64,000 nucleotides of DNA from Arthrobacter sp. MAHUQ-56 (GTDB taxonomy: Bacteria > Actinomycetota > Actinomycetes > Actinomycetales > Micrococcaceae). How positions within the stretch are numbered: position 1 is the stretch's first letter; every line of letters starts with the position of its first letter. Positions 16,541 through 24,906 of the stretch are shown piece after piece. Position numbers and translations under genes: made by a program. A model generated the notes under the pieces. It did no database searches and was not told the DNA's origin. It was given only the letters and a program-made list of their open reading frames with translations. The stretch spans positions 372,001 through 436,000 of the forward strand of contig NZ_JAIFZQ010000020.1 in NCBI RefSeq assembly GCF_019710585.1, given 5' to 3'.

Positions 16541-17752
16541 ATGCATCACCGCACCACCCCCGTCCGCCTGCTCGCAGCGCTCACCCTCACGGGCCTGCTG
16601 CTCACCGGCTGCGGGGCCGATGCCACGCCCGCCGGCAACGCGCCGGCTTCCTCCGCTCCCGCCGTGGAGGCTGCGCAGCAGCGGCTCGTCACCACGTACG
16701 ACGGCGGCATCCAGGTCCTGGACCCTGCCACCTTCAAGGTGCTGGGCGACTTCCCGCTGGCCGGGTTCAACCGAATCAGTCCCGCAGGCGACGGCCGGCA
16801 CGTCATCGTCTCCACAGCGAAGGGTTTCGAGGTGCTGGACACCGGAGCGTGGACCGAAGGCGGCACCCACTATGCGCAGGCACCCGCCATGACGGACATC
16901 GTCTTTCCCACCACCAAACCCGGCCACGTGGTGCGGCACGGCGGCAAGACGATCCTCTTCAGCGACGGGACCGGCGAGGTGAGTGTCTTCAACTCCGCTG
17001 ACCTGGCGTCCGGCCAACCCCGGGTGGAAACCCACCGTGGCGAAGAGGCCCACCACGGCGTCGCCGTCGAACTCTCCAACGGCGACCTGGTCCTCACGCT
17101 GGGGAACGAGGAGGAACGCCCCGGCATCGTGGTGCTGGACAAGGACGGCAAGGAGATAGCCCGGAACGAGGACTGCCCTGGCGTGCACGGCGAGGCCACT
17201 GCTGCGGGCGAGGCCGTGGTGATCGGCTGCCAGACCGGGGTCCTGGTGTACGCCGGCGGCGCCATCACCAAGCTGGACAGCCCCACGGCGTACGGGCGGA
17301 TCGGAAACCAGGCCGGCTCGGAGGAATCCGTGGTGACCCTGGGCGACTACAAGCAGGACAAGGATGCGGAACTTGAACGGCCACAGCAGATCTCGCTCAT
17401 CAACACCGAAACGAAGTCGCTGGCGTTCGTGGACCTGGGAACCAGCTACAGCTTCCGGTCGCTGGCCCGCGGACCGCACGGTGAGGCGCTGGTACTCGGC
17501 ACCGACGGCGCGCTGCACGTCATCGACCCGGACACCGCTGCCGTGACGAACAGCTTCCCGGTCATCCCCGCCTGGGAAGAGCCGCTCGACTGGCAGGAAC
17601 CGCGGCCCACCATCTTCGTGAACGGACACACCGCCTACATCACGGACCCCGGCACCAACACGATCCACGCCATGGATGTCGAGAGCGGAAAAGTCACCGG
17701 CACGGGCATGCTGGAGCGCACACCGAACGAGCTCGCCGGCGTCACGGGCTGA
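16541..17752 (+). CDS. aztD: periplasmic zinc metallochaperone AztD
   Basis: This 403-aa secreted protein has an N-terminal signal with a lipobox-like LLTGC (about residue 24). Its body is a beta-propeller with blades such as GRHVIVSTAKGFEVLDTGAW, THYAQAPAMTDIVFPTT and GPHGEALVLGTDGALHVIDP. Histidine-containing loops (THYAQAP, EEAHHGVAVEL) are candidates for zinc sites. AAAAGGAA sits 5 nt before the ATG. It is separated from aztC by 54 bp and is probably cotranscribed. It is followed by a 24-bp-arm palindrome. Confidence 0.8.
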   Translation: MHHRTTPVRLLAALTLTGLLLTGCGADATPAGNAPASSAPAVEAAQQRLVTTYDGGIQVLDPATFKVLGDFPLAGFNRISPAGDGRHVIVSTAKGFEVLDTGAWTEGGTHYAQAPAMTDIVFPTTKPGHVVRHGGKTILFSDGTGEVSVFNSADLASGQPRVETHRGEEAHHGVAVELSNGDLVLTLGNEEERPGIVVLDKDGKEIARNEDCPGVHGEATAAGEAVVIGCQTGVLVYAGGAITKLDSPTAYGRIGNQAGSEESVVTLGDYKQDKDAELERPQQISLINTETKSLAFVDLGTSYSFRSLARGPHGEALVLGTDGALHVIDPDTAAVTNSFPVIPAWEEPLDWQEPRPTIFVNGHTAYITDPGTNTIHAMDVESGKVTGTGMLERTPNELAGVTG

Positions 17753-17776
17753 CTCCCCGAGGGGGACAGGCACCTT

Positions 17777-17842
17777 CGGTCATGGCCTTGTTCGCGGTTC
17801 TGAACCATCAACGGCCAGGAACTGCGAACAAGGCTATGACCG
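17777..17842. repeat. 24-bp inverted repeat between convergent genes
   Basis: Arms at 17777-17800 and 17819-17842 match at 22 of 24 positions with an 18-nt loop. It lies between convergent aztD and the CDF gene. It may act as a bidirectional terminator, but has no U-tract and is unusually long, more like a dispersed palindromic element. Confidence 0.8.
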
Positions 17843-17856
17843 GAGGGCCCAGCCGG

Positions 17857-18486
17857 TCAGCAGTGCTCGCAGCAAACCTCGCCGCGCCACGCGTTGAAGC
17901 CCTCGCGCACCGCAATACCGGCGATCGCCAGGGCCGCGACGGCATCCGCCCACCACCAGCCCAGTACGCCGTTGAGCACCAGGCCCACCAGCAGCACGGC
18001 CGAGAGGTACGTGCAGAGCAGCGTCTGCTTGGAATCAGCGACGGCGGTCGCTGAACCCAGCTCACGGCCGGCACGCCGCTGCAACCAGGACAGGACGGGC
18101 ATGATGGCCAGGCTCAGGGCCGCGATCACGATTCCCGGCACCGAATGCTGCGCTTCGCCGCCGCCGGCAAGGGACCGGACCGCGTCCACCGAGACGAAAA
18201 CCGCGAGGGCAAAGAACGAGAGGGCGATGATCCGCAACGTCAGGTGCTCGCGGCGCTCCGGGTCCTTCGAGGCGAACTGCCAGGACAGGGCCACTGCGGA
18301 GGCAACCTCGATCACCGAATCCAGGCCGAAGCCCAGCAGCGCAGCGGAATCAGCCACTCCGCCGGCCCACAGTGCCACCACTGCCTCGATGATGTTGTAG
18401 GTGATGGTGGCCGCGGCGAGCAGCCGGATGCGGCGGGTAAGTACCGCGCGGCGGGCTGGGGCAGGGCCCAGGTGCAGGCCTGTCAT
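17857..18486 (-). CDS. cation diffusion facilitator-like transporter, membrane domain only
   Basis: This 209-aa protein starts at the ATG at 18486, overlapping the repressor's stop (ATGA). It has about six membrane helices. ADSAALLGFGLDSVIEV in helix 2 and ATAVADSKQTLLCTYLS in helix 5 place paired acidic residues as in the CDF transport site. Typical CDF proteins have about 300 aa with a cytoplasmic metal-sensing domain; here that is missing and the chain ends with a Cys-rich CCEHC. Coupling to a CmtR-like repressor suggests export of a toxic metal such as cadmium, lead or cobalt; the actual metal is unknown. Confidence 0.8.
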   Translation of the reverse strand: MTGLHLGPAPARRAVLTRRIRLLAAATITYNIIEAVVALWAGGVADSAALLGFGLDSVIEVASAVALSWQFASKDPERREHLTLRIIALSFFALAVFVSVDAVRSLAGGGEAQHSVPGIVIAALSLAIMPVLSWLQRRAGRELGSATAVADSKQTLLCTYLSAVLLVGLVLNGVLGWWWADAVAALAIAGIAVREGFNAWRGEVCCEHC

Positions 18487-18809
18487 GCGGTGCACGTCCC
18501 GTCCGGGGCACAGCACGCGGGGTCCACCGCCAGGACCACGCCCAGGAGGTCCCGGATGGCGTGGCCCAGTTTGGCATCGGCCAGTTCATACCGGGTGCGC
18601 CTGCCGTCCGGGACGGCCACCACCAAACCGCAGCCACGCAGGCAGGTCAGGTGGTTGGACATGCTTTGGCGTGAAACGCCGATCGAATCGGCAAGGTCCG
18701 ATGGGTAGGCGCCGCCGTCAGCGAGGGCCAGCATGATCCGGGCCCGGGTGGGGTCCGAGACTGCGTAGCCAAAGCGCGCGAGGACCGGCGCGTGCGTGAG
18801 GGTTTCCAT
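18483..18809 (-). CDS. ArsR-family metal-responsive repressor, CmtR-like
   Basis: From the ATG at 18809 this is a 108-aa winged helix protein. DPTRARIMLALADGGAYPSD and SRQSMSNHLTCLRGCGLVVA contain the recognition helix, with two cysteines four residues apart (C...C in TCLRGC), exactly as in the metal site of mycobacterial CmtR, which uses Cys57 and Cys61 plus a C-terminal cysteine. The tail here has DPACCAPDGTC, so a third ligand is available. CmtR senses cadmium and lead. The gene is cotranscribed with the CDF transporter and probably represses it. An upstream in-frame extension to 18899 is not needed. Confidence 0.85.
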   Translation of the reverse strand: METLTHAPVLARFGYAVSDPTRARIMLALADGGAYPSDLADSIGVSRQSMSNHLTCLRGCGLVVAVPDGRRTRYELADAKLGHAIRDLLGVVLAVDPACCAPDGTCTA

Positions 18810-18817
18810 CGAACCGA

Positions 18818-18855
18818 GAATACAGCCATCCGTGTATTCAGATCCAGCTGTATTC
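18818..18855 (-). promoter_or_regulatory. probable operator/promoter of the CmtR-like gene
   Basis: Three copies of the half-site GAATAC/GTATTC occur at 18818-18823, 18834-18839 and 18850-18855. On the minus strand TATTCT then lies 7 nt before the ATG at 18809, a leaderless -10 box inside the operator. ArsR-family repressors bind such AT-rich inverted repeats. Confidence 0.6.
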
Positions 18856-18938
18856 AAGGCCCGGCGGAAGTAATGGAAGAAGAGGGGTGTCCGGCTCACT
18901 CTGGCCCGGAATCTGGGCGCTGCGAGCTGCCGGGTGCG

Positions 18939-19262
18939 TTATGCGGCCAGGCGGGCTGCCGGTGCGGGCCGATGCCGCCGTTCAGCCAGCACGCTGATGG
19001 TGCATGGAGCCTGCTCCGGATCGATCTTTGCGGGCAGGTGCCTGGTTTCGGAGGCGGCGCGGAGCATCTCCAGCGCCTCGTCATCCACCAGTGCGTGTGA
19101 GATATCGAGTTCCAGGTCCAGGCCGCCCTTGATGGAATTGGCCCGCTTTGCCACGACGTAGATGGCGTTGATGCTATGGATGGTGATGTGCCCCTTTGCA
19201 ATCACCTGAGCTTTGGCGTGGTCCAGGTCCACCCGGACCACAATGTTCAGCTTCGAATTCAA
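18939..19262 (-). CDS. hypothetical protein, STAS-like
   Basis: I assign the TTG at 19262 as start, giving 107 aa, because AGGGGAAGG lies just upstream and because the ATG at 19334 comes one base after a good -10 box and so should not be in the mRNA. The core has alternating strands and helices (LNIVVRVDLDHAKAQVIAKG, SINAIYVVAKRANSIK, LDLELDISHALVDDEALEML) that resemble a STAS-like anti-anti-sigma fold. The tail is basic and disordered. No catalytic motif is visible. The gene stands alone, divergent from trxB. Confidence 0.6.
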   Translation of the reverse strand: MNSKLNIVVRVDLDHAKAQVIAKGHITIHSINAIYVVAKRANSIKGGLDLELDISHALVDDEALEMLRAASETRHLPAKIDPEQAPCTISVLAERRHRPAPAARLAA

Positions 19263-19335
19263 GGTGTAAAGCCTTCCCCTGCATTGGCTGCGACGCTGCA
19301 GCTTCTTGCTTGGCCCGTTTGCTTGAGCCTCCATT

Positions 19336-19364
19336 AGATTAGGGAACGAATGTGATGCACGCAA
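19336..19364 (-). promoter_or_regulatory. promoter of the STAS-like gene
   Basis: On the minus strand TTGCGT (19364-19359), a 17-bp spacer and TAATCT (19341-19336) form a near-consensus promoter. It predicts transcription from about 19328 and a leader of about 65 nt before the TTG at 19262. Confidence 0.55.
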
Positions 19365-19434
19365 CACCAGCCTAATTATTGCGCCGAATGTTCTTTCCCT
19401 CCTGACCACGCAGCCCTGCCACCGAAGGACAAAC

Positions 19435-20412
19435 ATGAGCAACCATCAGCTGATCATCATCGGCTCAGGCCCTGCCGGCTACACCGCCGCCATCTACGCC
19501 GCCCGCGCCGGCCTCAACCCGCTGGTCCTGGCCGGTGCAGTGACGGCGGGAGGCGCGTTGATGAACACCACCGAGGTGGAAAACTTCCCCGGTTTCCCCG
19601 AAGGAATCCAGGGCCCGGAGCTGATGGACGGCCTGCAGCAGCAGGCGGAGAGGTTCGGCGCGCGCATAGAGTTCGACGACGTCACGTCCGTCGACCTCAA
19701 GGGTCCCGTCAAACGCGTGGTCACCGGCGGCGGAGAGACGTACGAGGCCAAGGCAGTCATCCTGGCCACCGGCTCGGCCTACAAGGAACTCGGCCTGCCC
19801 GAGGAAAAGAAGTTCAGCGGCCACGGGGTGTCCTGGTGCGCCACCTGCGACGGGTTCTTCTTCCGGGAGCAGGACATCATCGTGGTTGGCGGCGGCGACT
19901 CCGCCATGGAGGAAGCAACCTTCCTGACCCGCTTCGGAAAGTCCGTGACCGTCGTCGTCCGCAAGGGCGAACTCCGCGCCTCCCGCATCATGGCCCAGCG
20001 CGCCAAGGACAACCCCAAGATCCGGTTCGCCTGGAACTCTGCCGTCACCGCCATCCATGGCGACGGAAAGGTCACCGGCGTCACCCTCACGGACACCCGC
20101 ACGGGCGATACCCGCCACCACGACGCCACCGGCATCTTCGTGGCCATCGGGCACCTGCCGCGCACCGAGCTCGTGGCCGGGCAGGTGGACCTGGATGGGG
20201 AGGGCTACATCAAGGTGGACTCGCCCACCACCTGCACCAACCTCTCCGGCGTCTTCGCCTGCGGCGACGCCGTGGACCACCGCTACCGCCAGGCCATCAC
20301 GGCAGCCGGCACCGGCTGCGCCGCGGCCCTGGATGCCGAGCGTTTCCTGGCAGCCCTGGAGGACGCCGCCAGCATTGCGACGGCGCTGGTGGAGGAACCC
20401 ACCCACGGCTAG
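19435..20412 (+). CDS. trxB: thioredoxin reductase (NADPH)
   Basis: This 325-aa flavoprotein reduces thioredoxin with NADPH. The FAD-binding [17 protein letters not shown] is at residues 9-25, the redox-active CATC is in [11 protein letters not shown] (about 137-140), and the NADPH-binding [10 protein letters not shown] is near 155-165. The C-terminal [21 protein letters not shown] is the second FAD motif. Length and order match bacterial TrxB. A ribosome-binding site GAAGGAC precedes the ATG. No thioredoxin gene is adjacent, so its partner is elsewhere. The region 20413-20453 holds complementary CGCCCC/GGGGCG runs that may end both convergent genes. Confidence 0.95.
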   Translation: MSNHQLIIIGSGPAGYTAAIYAARAGLNPLVLAGAVTAGGALMNTTEVENFPGFPEGIQGPELMDGLQQQAERFGARIEFDDVTSVDLKGPVKRVVTGGGETYEAKAVILATGSAYKELGLPEEKKFSGHGVSWCATCDGFFFREQDIIVVGGGDSAMEEATFLTRFGKSVTVVVRKGELRASRIMAQRAKDNPKIRFAWNSAVTAIHGDGKVTGVTLTDTRTGDTRHHDATGIFVAIGHLPRTELVAGQVDLDGEGYIKVDSPTTCTNLSGVFACGDAVDHRYRQAITAAGTGCAAALDAERFLAALEDAASIATALVEEPTHG

Positions 20413-20453
20413 GTTCCGTGCGCCCCGGCCTGATGGGGCGGGCGCTCCCCGGG

Positions 20454-20795
20454 TCAGACGACCTCGGGAAGCCTTCCCGTTAACACCGAAACGGGCGCCG
20501 CGGACCAGCGCTCACGCTCCGGTTCATACGAAATGACCATGGAGGCATCGTTCTCGCGCGCCTCGTCGATGGCGAGTAGCAGGGCGTCCTCCATGTGCCT
20601 GGCGTATTCCAGCCGCTCGGGCAGGCTGCCCTGCACGCCGCCGTCGTCAATCAGCACGTGGCCCTTGCCGTCCACGATGACCTTCAATGAATACCCGCGG
20701 TCCTCGTACAGCGACCCCCGGGTGGATGAAATTTCTGTGACTCGATCTGCCCGGACCAGCCCGTTGCCCAGCGTGCGGATCCACACTTCACCCAT
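20454..20795 (-). CDS. hypothetical protein
   Basis: This 113-aa soluble protein has no recognised family. The N-terminal half (VWIRTLGNGLVRADRVTEIS, then YSLKVIVDGKGHVLIDDGG) suggests beta-strands, and the middle (PERLEYARHMEDALLLAIDE) a helix. GGGGAGG precedes the ATG, so translation is well supported. The gene is alone, convergent with trxB and divergent from the PAS-ANTAR gene. Confidence 0.7.
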   Translation of the reverse strand: MGEVWIRTLGNGLVRADRVTEISSTRGSLYEDRGYSLKVIVDGKGHVLIDDGGVQGSLPERLEYARHMEDALLLAIDEARENDASMVISYEPERERWSAAPVSVLTGRLPEVV

Positions 20796-21019
20796 GAAAT
20801 GACCTCCCCTTTGGCTGGAGGCGCGAATCAGCGCCCCATAAGGCGAACGCTACTCCTCCGCGGGCCATTTGTGACCCCTGAATTTCTGCGGACAGTTGCC
20901 GAATCCGCCGGCCGGCACGTGGGCCGGCGCATGGACTGTGACAACACCCGCGGCGGCGCTCAGCTATGGTGAATGTCGGCAGCCCGGGGAGGATGTTCCG
21001 AGAATTGTTGGAGGCTGGA

Positions 21020-21646
21020 ATGTGGTCAAAGCTGGATACCTACCTTTACCCTCTCCGGCCGCCCACCGTGTGCCCCTCCGGGACCTTTGAACTGGACGTC
21101 GCTTCGGGAAACATGCAATGGTCCGAGGGGTTGTTCGGCATCCATGGGCTGGGCAAGGGCGAGGTGGTGCCCACGTTCGAACTGCTGATGGCCCACAAGC
21201 ACCCCTCGGACCGGGACCGGGTGAGGGAGCTCTGGATGGACCTCCTGGCCGGCGGGGGCCAAGGTGCGCTGCTCCACCGCGTCATCGACGCCAAAGGCAG
21301 GGAACGGCGCGTCTTTTCGGCGATCCAGGTCGAGGCTGATGCCTCCGGACGCGTGGCCCGTGCGCACGGATTCATGGTGGACATCACCCAGAGCCTGCGC
21401 ATCGAGTCGCAGAACGCGGCCAGCGAAGCGATCGAAGGCGTATACGCGCACAAAGCCGTGATCGAGCAGGCCAAGGGCATTGTCATGGGCCTGCTCGGCG
21501 TGGAGGCCGAGGCAGCCTTCGATATCCTGGCCGACCAAAGCCAGCACATCAACGTCAAACTCCACGTTGTGGCGGATGGGCTGGTCAAGTCCGCGGCGGA
21601 GGGGAAAGCCCGGGAAGCGGTGGCCGGTTTCCGGCTTTCCCGCTGA
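21020..21646 (+). CDS. PAS and ANTAR domain protein
   Basis: From the ATG at 21020 (TTGGAGG upstream) this is 208 aa. A PAS fold spans about residues 20-125 (GTFELDVASGNMQWSEGLFG, HPSDRDRV, VARAHGFMVDITQ), the arrangement of a PAS core plus PAC segment. An ANTAR domain follows (about 140-200; HKAVIEQAKGIVMGLLGVEA, AAFDILADQSQHINVKL). It probably couples a small-molecule or redox signal to RNA antitermination. An ATG at 20966 is possible, but it overlaps a TATGGT box at 20965-20970 that looks like the -10 element. Confidence 0.87.
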   Translation: MWSKLDTYLYPLRPPTVCPSGTFELDVASGNMQWSEGLFGIHGLGKGEVVPTFELLMAHKHPSDRDRVRELWMDLLAGGGQGALLHRVIDAKGRERRVFSAIQVEADASGRVARAHGFMVDITQSLRIESQNAASEAIEGVYAHKAVIEQAKGIVMGLLGVEAEAAFDILADQSQHINVKLHVVADGLVKSAAEGKAREAVAGFRLSR

Positions 21647-21649
21647 CTG

Positions 21650-22045
21650 TCAGCCCATGACCTGCTGGTTCACCCAGCGTTCCAGCGGGGGCACCAGCAG
21701 CAGCACCGCGACGCCCGCCACCATCAGGACATGGATGAACACGTTCCAGGCTGTGGTTCCGAGGGTTTCGCCGCCGCCGGTGGCTGCGAACCAGAACGGA
21801 ACCAGGGCCACAAGGCCGAGTGCAGCCGATGCCAGCGCCGCGTATTCCCACCAGCTCCACCGGGCAAACAACCCCCACGTTGCTACCGCGAATCCGAGCA
21901 CGGTGAGCAGTGAGAGGACCATGGTGATGTTCCACCAGGCCCCTGAGGTGTTTACCCCGCGGGTAGCAAAGCTGGGCGTCAGCCACAGCCAGCTGCTTCC
22001 AGCCATCAGGAGGGCGATTCCGCCCAGGGTACGCAGGGTGAACAT
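21650..22045 (-). CDS. four-helix membrane protein, unknown
   Basis: This 131-aa protein has four hydrophobic helices (about residues 5-22, 38-60, 68-88 and 98-120). It is Trp-rich (SSWLWLTPSF, GLFARWSWWEY, GAWWNITM). GGAGGTGG sits before the ATG. Its gene ends 3 bp from the PAS-ANTAR stop (convergent). No family is recognised with confidence; it may be an SPW-repeat-like membrane protein. Confidence 0.7.
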   Translation of the reverse strand: MFTLRTLGGIALLMAGSSWLWLTPSFATRGVNTSGAWWNITMVLSLLTVLGFAVATWGLFARWSWWEYAALASAALGLVALVPFWFAATGGGETLGTTAWNVFIHVLMVAGVAVLLLVPPLERWVNQQVMG

Positions 22046-22212
22046 TTCCCACCACCTCCTGCAGCCAGCTTCCTTGCCGTGGCCGGAAGCGGAACAGTGC
22101 CGAACGGCCCGTCAGGCCCCCGGAATACGAGGTTTGTGCACCGCTTGAAGAGGGCGGGCGGCGGGACCTTCGGCACTTCTGGTTGCCTGTGGAACCGGGG
22201 CAGGCTGTTGGC

Positions 22213-22641
22213 ATGGCGGACCGGACTTCCACGAGGAGCGGCAGCGTAGGCTCAGTCGTTGTCAACGCCCTGCTGCTGTGGGGCATCAACATCTGGCCGG
22301 GCTGGCGGGTGGTGCCATTCCTGACGACCGACATGACCCGCGTCCTCTACCTCATCAATGCGTCCCTGATCGCGGGCATCATCGTGAATATGGTGTTCGT
22401 ACTGGTCCGCAACAGGGCCGTCATGGCGCTCGGGAACCTGGTGGTCCTGGGCATTGGGCTGGCGGCCGTGATCCGGATGTGGGAAGTCTTCCCCTTCGAT
22501 TTCGGGAACAGCTGGTCCGGCTGGCCGGTGCTGGTGCGGGTGTTTCTGGTACTCGGCATCGTGGGCTCGATCATCGGTGCCGTGGTGGAAGTGGTGAACC
22601 TGTTCCGCGGCCTGGCAGGTTCCCGGCCGCGGACCCGTTAG
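22213..22641 (+). CDS. four-helix membrane protein, unknown
   Basis: From the ATG at 22213 this is 142 aa with four membrane helices. INIWPGWRVVPFLT is followed by RVLYLINASLIAGIIVNMVF, then a long middle helix pair and VLGIVGSIIGAVVEVVNLF. A TTG at 22183 would extend it by ten residues, but those look non-coding. No family is recognised. Its size and topology resemble the neighbour at 21650-22045, though the sequences are not clearly related. Confidence 0.7.
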   Translation: MADRTSTRSGSVGSVVVNALLLWGINIWPGWRVVPFLTTDMTRVLYLINASLIAGIIVNMVFVLVRNRAVMALGNLVVLGIGLAAVIRMWEVFPFDFGNSWSGWPVLVRVFLVLGIVGSIIGAVVEVVNLFRGLAGSRPRTR

Positions 22642-22656
22642 GGACGTGCAGGACCG

Positions 22657-23391
22657 TCACTCGAAGTGCGTGACAACAGTGGGGTCGTGGGCCACGGACG
22701 CCACGACCCTTGATGCCACATCGCGGAGCTTGAGGTTGCGGGTGTTGGAGGCGCTGCGCAGGATCCGCATGGCGGTGTCCTGGTCGCACCGGTTCTGGGC
22801 CATGATGATTCCGGCGGCGAGGTTGATGGTGGTGCGGGACTCCATGGCCGCCGTCAGGTTCTCCCGGTCCTCCTTCAGCTGGGCCACCCGGACCGCCATG
22901 CGCAGCGACTTGGACGCCTGCGCGGCGTGGGCCTCCGCGTTCTCAATGTCCTGCGCACTGAAGGCATGGGTATTTGCCGCGTACAGGTTCAGTGCGGCGC
23001 CGGCGTCATTCTCGAGCGGCAGCGGGACAGAGAGAACGGACCCGATCCCCTCGGACCAGGCGGTGGAACAGTAGTGCGCCCACCGGGTTTCATCCTCGAG
23101 GTTGGGCACATGGATGGTGACCACATCACGAAGTGCCGTCAGGCAAGGCCCCTCGCCGAACGCGTACTGCAGCTCGTCCATTGCATGGACCTGGGGGTCG
23201 CTGGTGGCCACAGTGGCCGGCCTGCGGTGCCGCACCAGGGTCACGCCGCAGAGCAGTTTGTTGTCCCCCGAAAGGGTTTCAGCGGAATACGTGACTAGCT
23301 CCTGCAGCAGTTCCGCTACGTCCGAACTTTCCAGGACCAGGTCCTGGAGGTGCTCCGCGATCCCTTGCTGCGGTGTGCGGTTTTCGACCAT
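22657..23391 (-). CDS. GAF and ANTAR domain protein
   Basis: From the ATG at 23391 (GGGAAAGA upstream) this is 244 aa with a GAF domain (about residues 15-165; FGEGPCLTALRD, ETRWAHYCSTAWSEGIGSVL, PLENDAGAALNLYA) and an ANTAR domain (about 175-235; RTTINLAAGIIMAQNRCDQD, RILRSASNTRN). The GAF motif GEGPC with its cysteine is common in this class. It would act as a signal-dependent RNA antiterminator. An ATG at 23415 is eight codons upstream. The ANTAR part is much like that of 330-1067, so the two are probably paralogues. Confidence 0.9.
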   Translation of the reverse strand: MVENRTPQQGIAEHLQDLVLESSDVAELLQELVTYSAETLSGDNKLLCGVTLVRHRRPATVATSDPQVHAMDELQYAFGEGPCLTALRDVVTIHVPNLEDETRWAHYCSTAWSEGIGSVLSVPLPLENDAGAALNLYAANTHAFSAQDIENAEAHAAQASKSLRMAVRVAQLKEDRENLTAAMESRTTINLAAGIIMAQNRCDQDTAMRILRSASNTRNLKLRDVASRVVASVAHDPTVVTHFE

Positions 23392-23560
23392 AAGGCATCT
23401 TTCCCACATGGCCACGGCACGTATGCTGACCGGAACGCCTGGATGTGCTCAGTGCGGAACAGCCCGTTTGCGGTGACACTTCCAGTCTAGGGCTGGCGGC
23501 CGCCAAGGGGGCCCCCTTCTTGCCCGGTTTCTGGCGGCGCGCGGCCATAGGATAAATCTG

Positions 23561-24778
23561 ATGACTTCCCCGGATGATCCCCAGCCCTTCAGCCTGCGCA
23601 AAATTGCCGTCGCCGCGTTTGGGCCCAGCCTGCTTTTCGGCATCGGCCAGGGGGCGATCCTTCCGGTGGTGGCATTGTCCGCCCGTGAACTGGGGGCGTC
23701 CGTGGCCGTGGCGGCCCTGGTCGTCACGCTCATTGGCCTCGGGTCCTGGTTCTTCAACCTGCCCGCGTCCCTGGTGACCCTGCGTTTCGGTGAGCGCTGG
23801 TCCATCGTGGGTGCCGCCGTCGCCGCCGGGTTGGCGCTGGCGGCGGCCGCCGTGTCCTCCGGAGCCACGCAGGGACTGTGGCTGCTCGCGGCGGCGATGG
23901 CCGTCGTCGGGATGTCCGGGGCCGTCTTTGGACTGGCGCGGCAGAAGTACCTCACCGAAGCCGTGCCGGTGGAGTTCCGTGCCCGGGCGCTGTCCACGCT
24001 GGGCGGCGTCAACCGCATCGGCGTGTTCATCGGCCCGTTCGCGGGCGCAGCCGTGATGCAGTTCTCCGGCCTCGCCGGCGCCTACTGGGTGGGGGTGGTG
24101 GCCATGGCCGCGGCCGCGCTGCTCTCGCTCACCATCCCGGACCTTACGACGCCGGACCCCGTCCCGGGCGGGCACACCGGCCCCCAGCCCACGCTCCGCA
24201 GCGTCGCGGCCTCGCACGCCGGCGTGTTCCTTTCGCTGGGCGTGGGCATCCTGCTGCTCAGCGCGCTGCGTTCCTCCCGGCAGGTGGTGATCCCGCTCTG
24301 GGCCGACCACCTGGGCATGGATGCCACCTCGGCGTCGCTGATCTACGGGCTGTCCGGGGCCATCGACATGCTGGTGTTCTACCCCGCCGGCAGGCTGATG
24401 GACCGCAAGGGCCGGCAGTGGGTGGCGGTCCCGTCCACGCTGCTGATGGGGACTGCGCTGCTGCTGATCCCCCTGACCGGGTCCTTCGTGGGGCTGCTGC
24501 TCGCGGCGCTGCTGATCGGGTTCGGCAACGGGATCAGTTCCGGGTTGGTGATGACGCTCGGCGCCGACTTCTCGCCCGACCGTGGCCGTGGCCAGTTCCT
24601 GGGCCTCTGGCGGTTCATGGCCGACGCCGGGTCCACGGGCGGCCCCGTGCTGCTCTCCGGGGTGACTGCCCTCGCCTCGCTGGGCCCGGGGATCGCAGCC
24701 ACCGGAGTCCTGGGGTTCGCGGCGGCGGCCGTGTTCGCCGTCGTGATTCCCCGCCTGAGACACCGCCGGAACTACTGA
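23561..24778 (+). CDS. MFS transporter
   Basis: This 405-aa protein has twelve membrane helices in two halves. TLRFGERWSIVG lies at loop 2-3, LARQKYLTEAVPVEFRARAL marks loop 4-5, and MDRKGRQWVAV is the loop 8-9 counterpart. TAGGAT lies 7 nt before the ATG and no Shine-Dalgarno sequence is seen, so the mRNA is probably leaderless. The substrate is unknown; the closest style is a drug- or metabolite-efflux MFS. The gene is followed by a long palindrome. Confidence 0.85.
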   Translation: MTSPDDPQPFSLRKIAVAAFGPSLLFGIGQGAILPVVALSARELGASVAVAALVVTLIGLGSWFFNLPASLVTLRFGERWSIVGAAVAAGLALAAAAVSSGATQGLWLLAAAMAVVGMSGAVFGLARQKYLTEAVPVEFRARALSTLGGVNRIGVFIGPFAGAAVMQFSGLAGAYWVGVVAMAAAALLSLTIPDLTTPDPVPGGHTGPQPTLRSVAASHAGVFLSLGVGILLLSALRSSRQVVIPLWADHLGMDATSASLIYGLSGAIDMLVFYPAGRLMDRKGRQWVAVPSTLLMGTALLLIPLTGSFVGLLLAALLIGFGNGISSGLVMTLGADFSPDRGRGQFLGLWRFMADAGSTGGPVLLSGVTALASLGPGIAATGVLGFAAAAVFAVVIPRLRHRRNY

Positions 24779-24788
24779 TGGCACGGCT

Positions 24789-24845
24789 TGCTCTATCACT
24801 TCTGGTCCCTAAAAGGGAGGTTTAGGGACCAGATCTGATAGAGCA
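24789..24845. repeat. dispersed palindrome, family A copy 1
   Basis: A 25-bp inverted repeat starts TGCTCTATCACTTCTGGTCC and ends GATAGAGCA; arms match at 23 of 25 positions around a 7-nt loop. CACGGC/GCCGTG flanks extend the symmetry. A near copy occurs at 39243-39301. It lies after an MFS gene and could act as a terminator. Confidence 0.85.
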
Positions 24846-24906
24846 TCGGGCCGTGTTTGGCGCGCGGGTTGGTGGGTAGGCCGCGGTGCGAGGTTATCCT
24901 CGACAC

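Noticed and set aside
15482..17773. 763-codon open frame antisense to the aztC/aztD genes
   Set aside because: It is the reverse-strand shadow of high-GC coding sequence; residues are Arg/Gly/His/Val-rich with no domain, and the plus-strand genes have clear motifs and starts.
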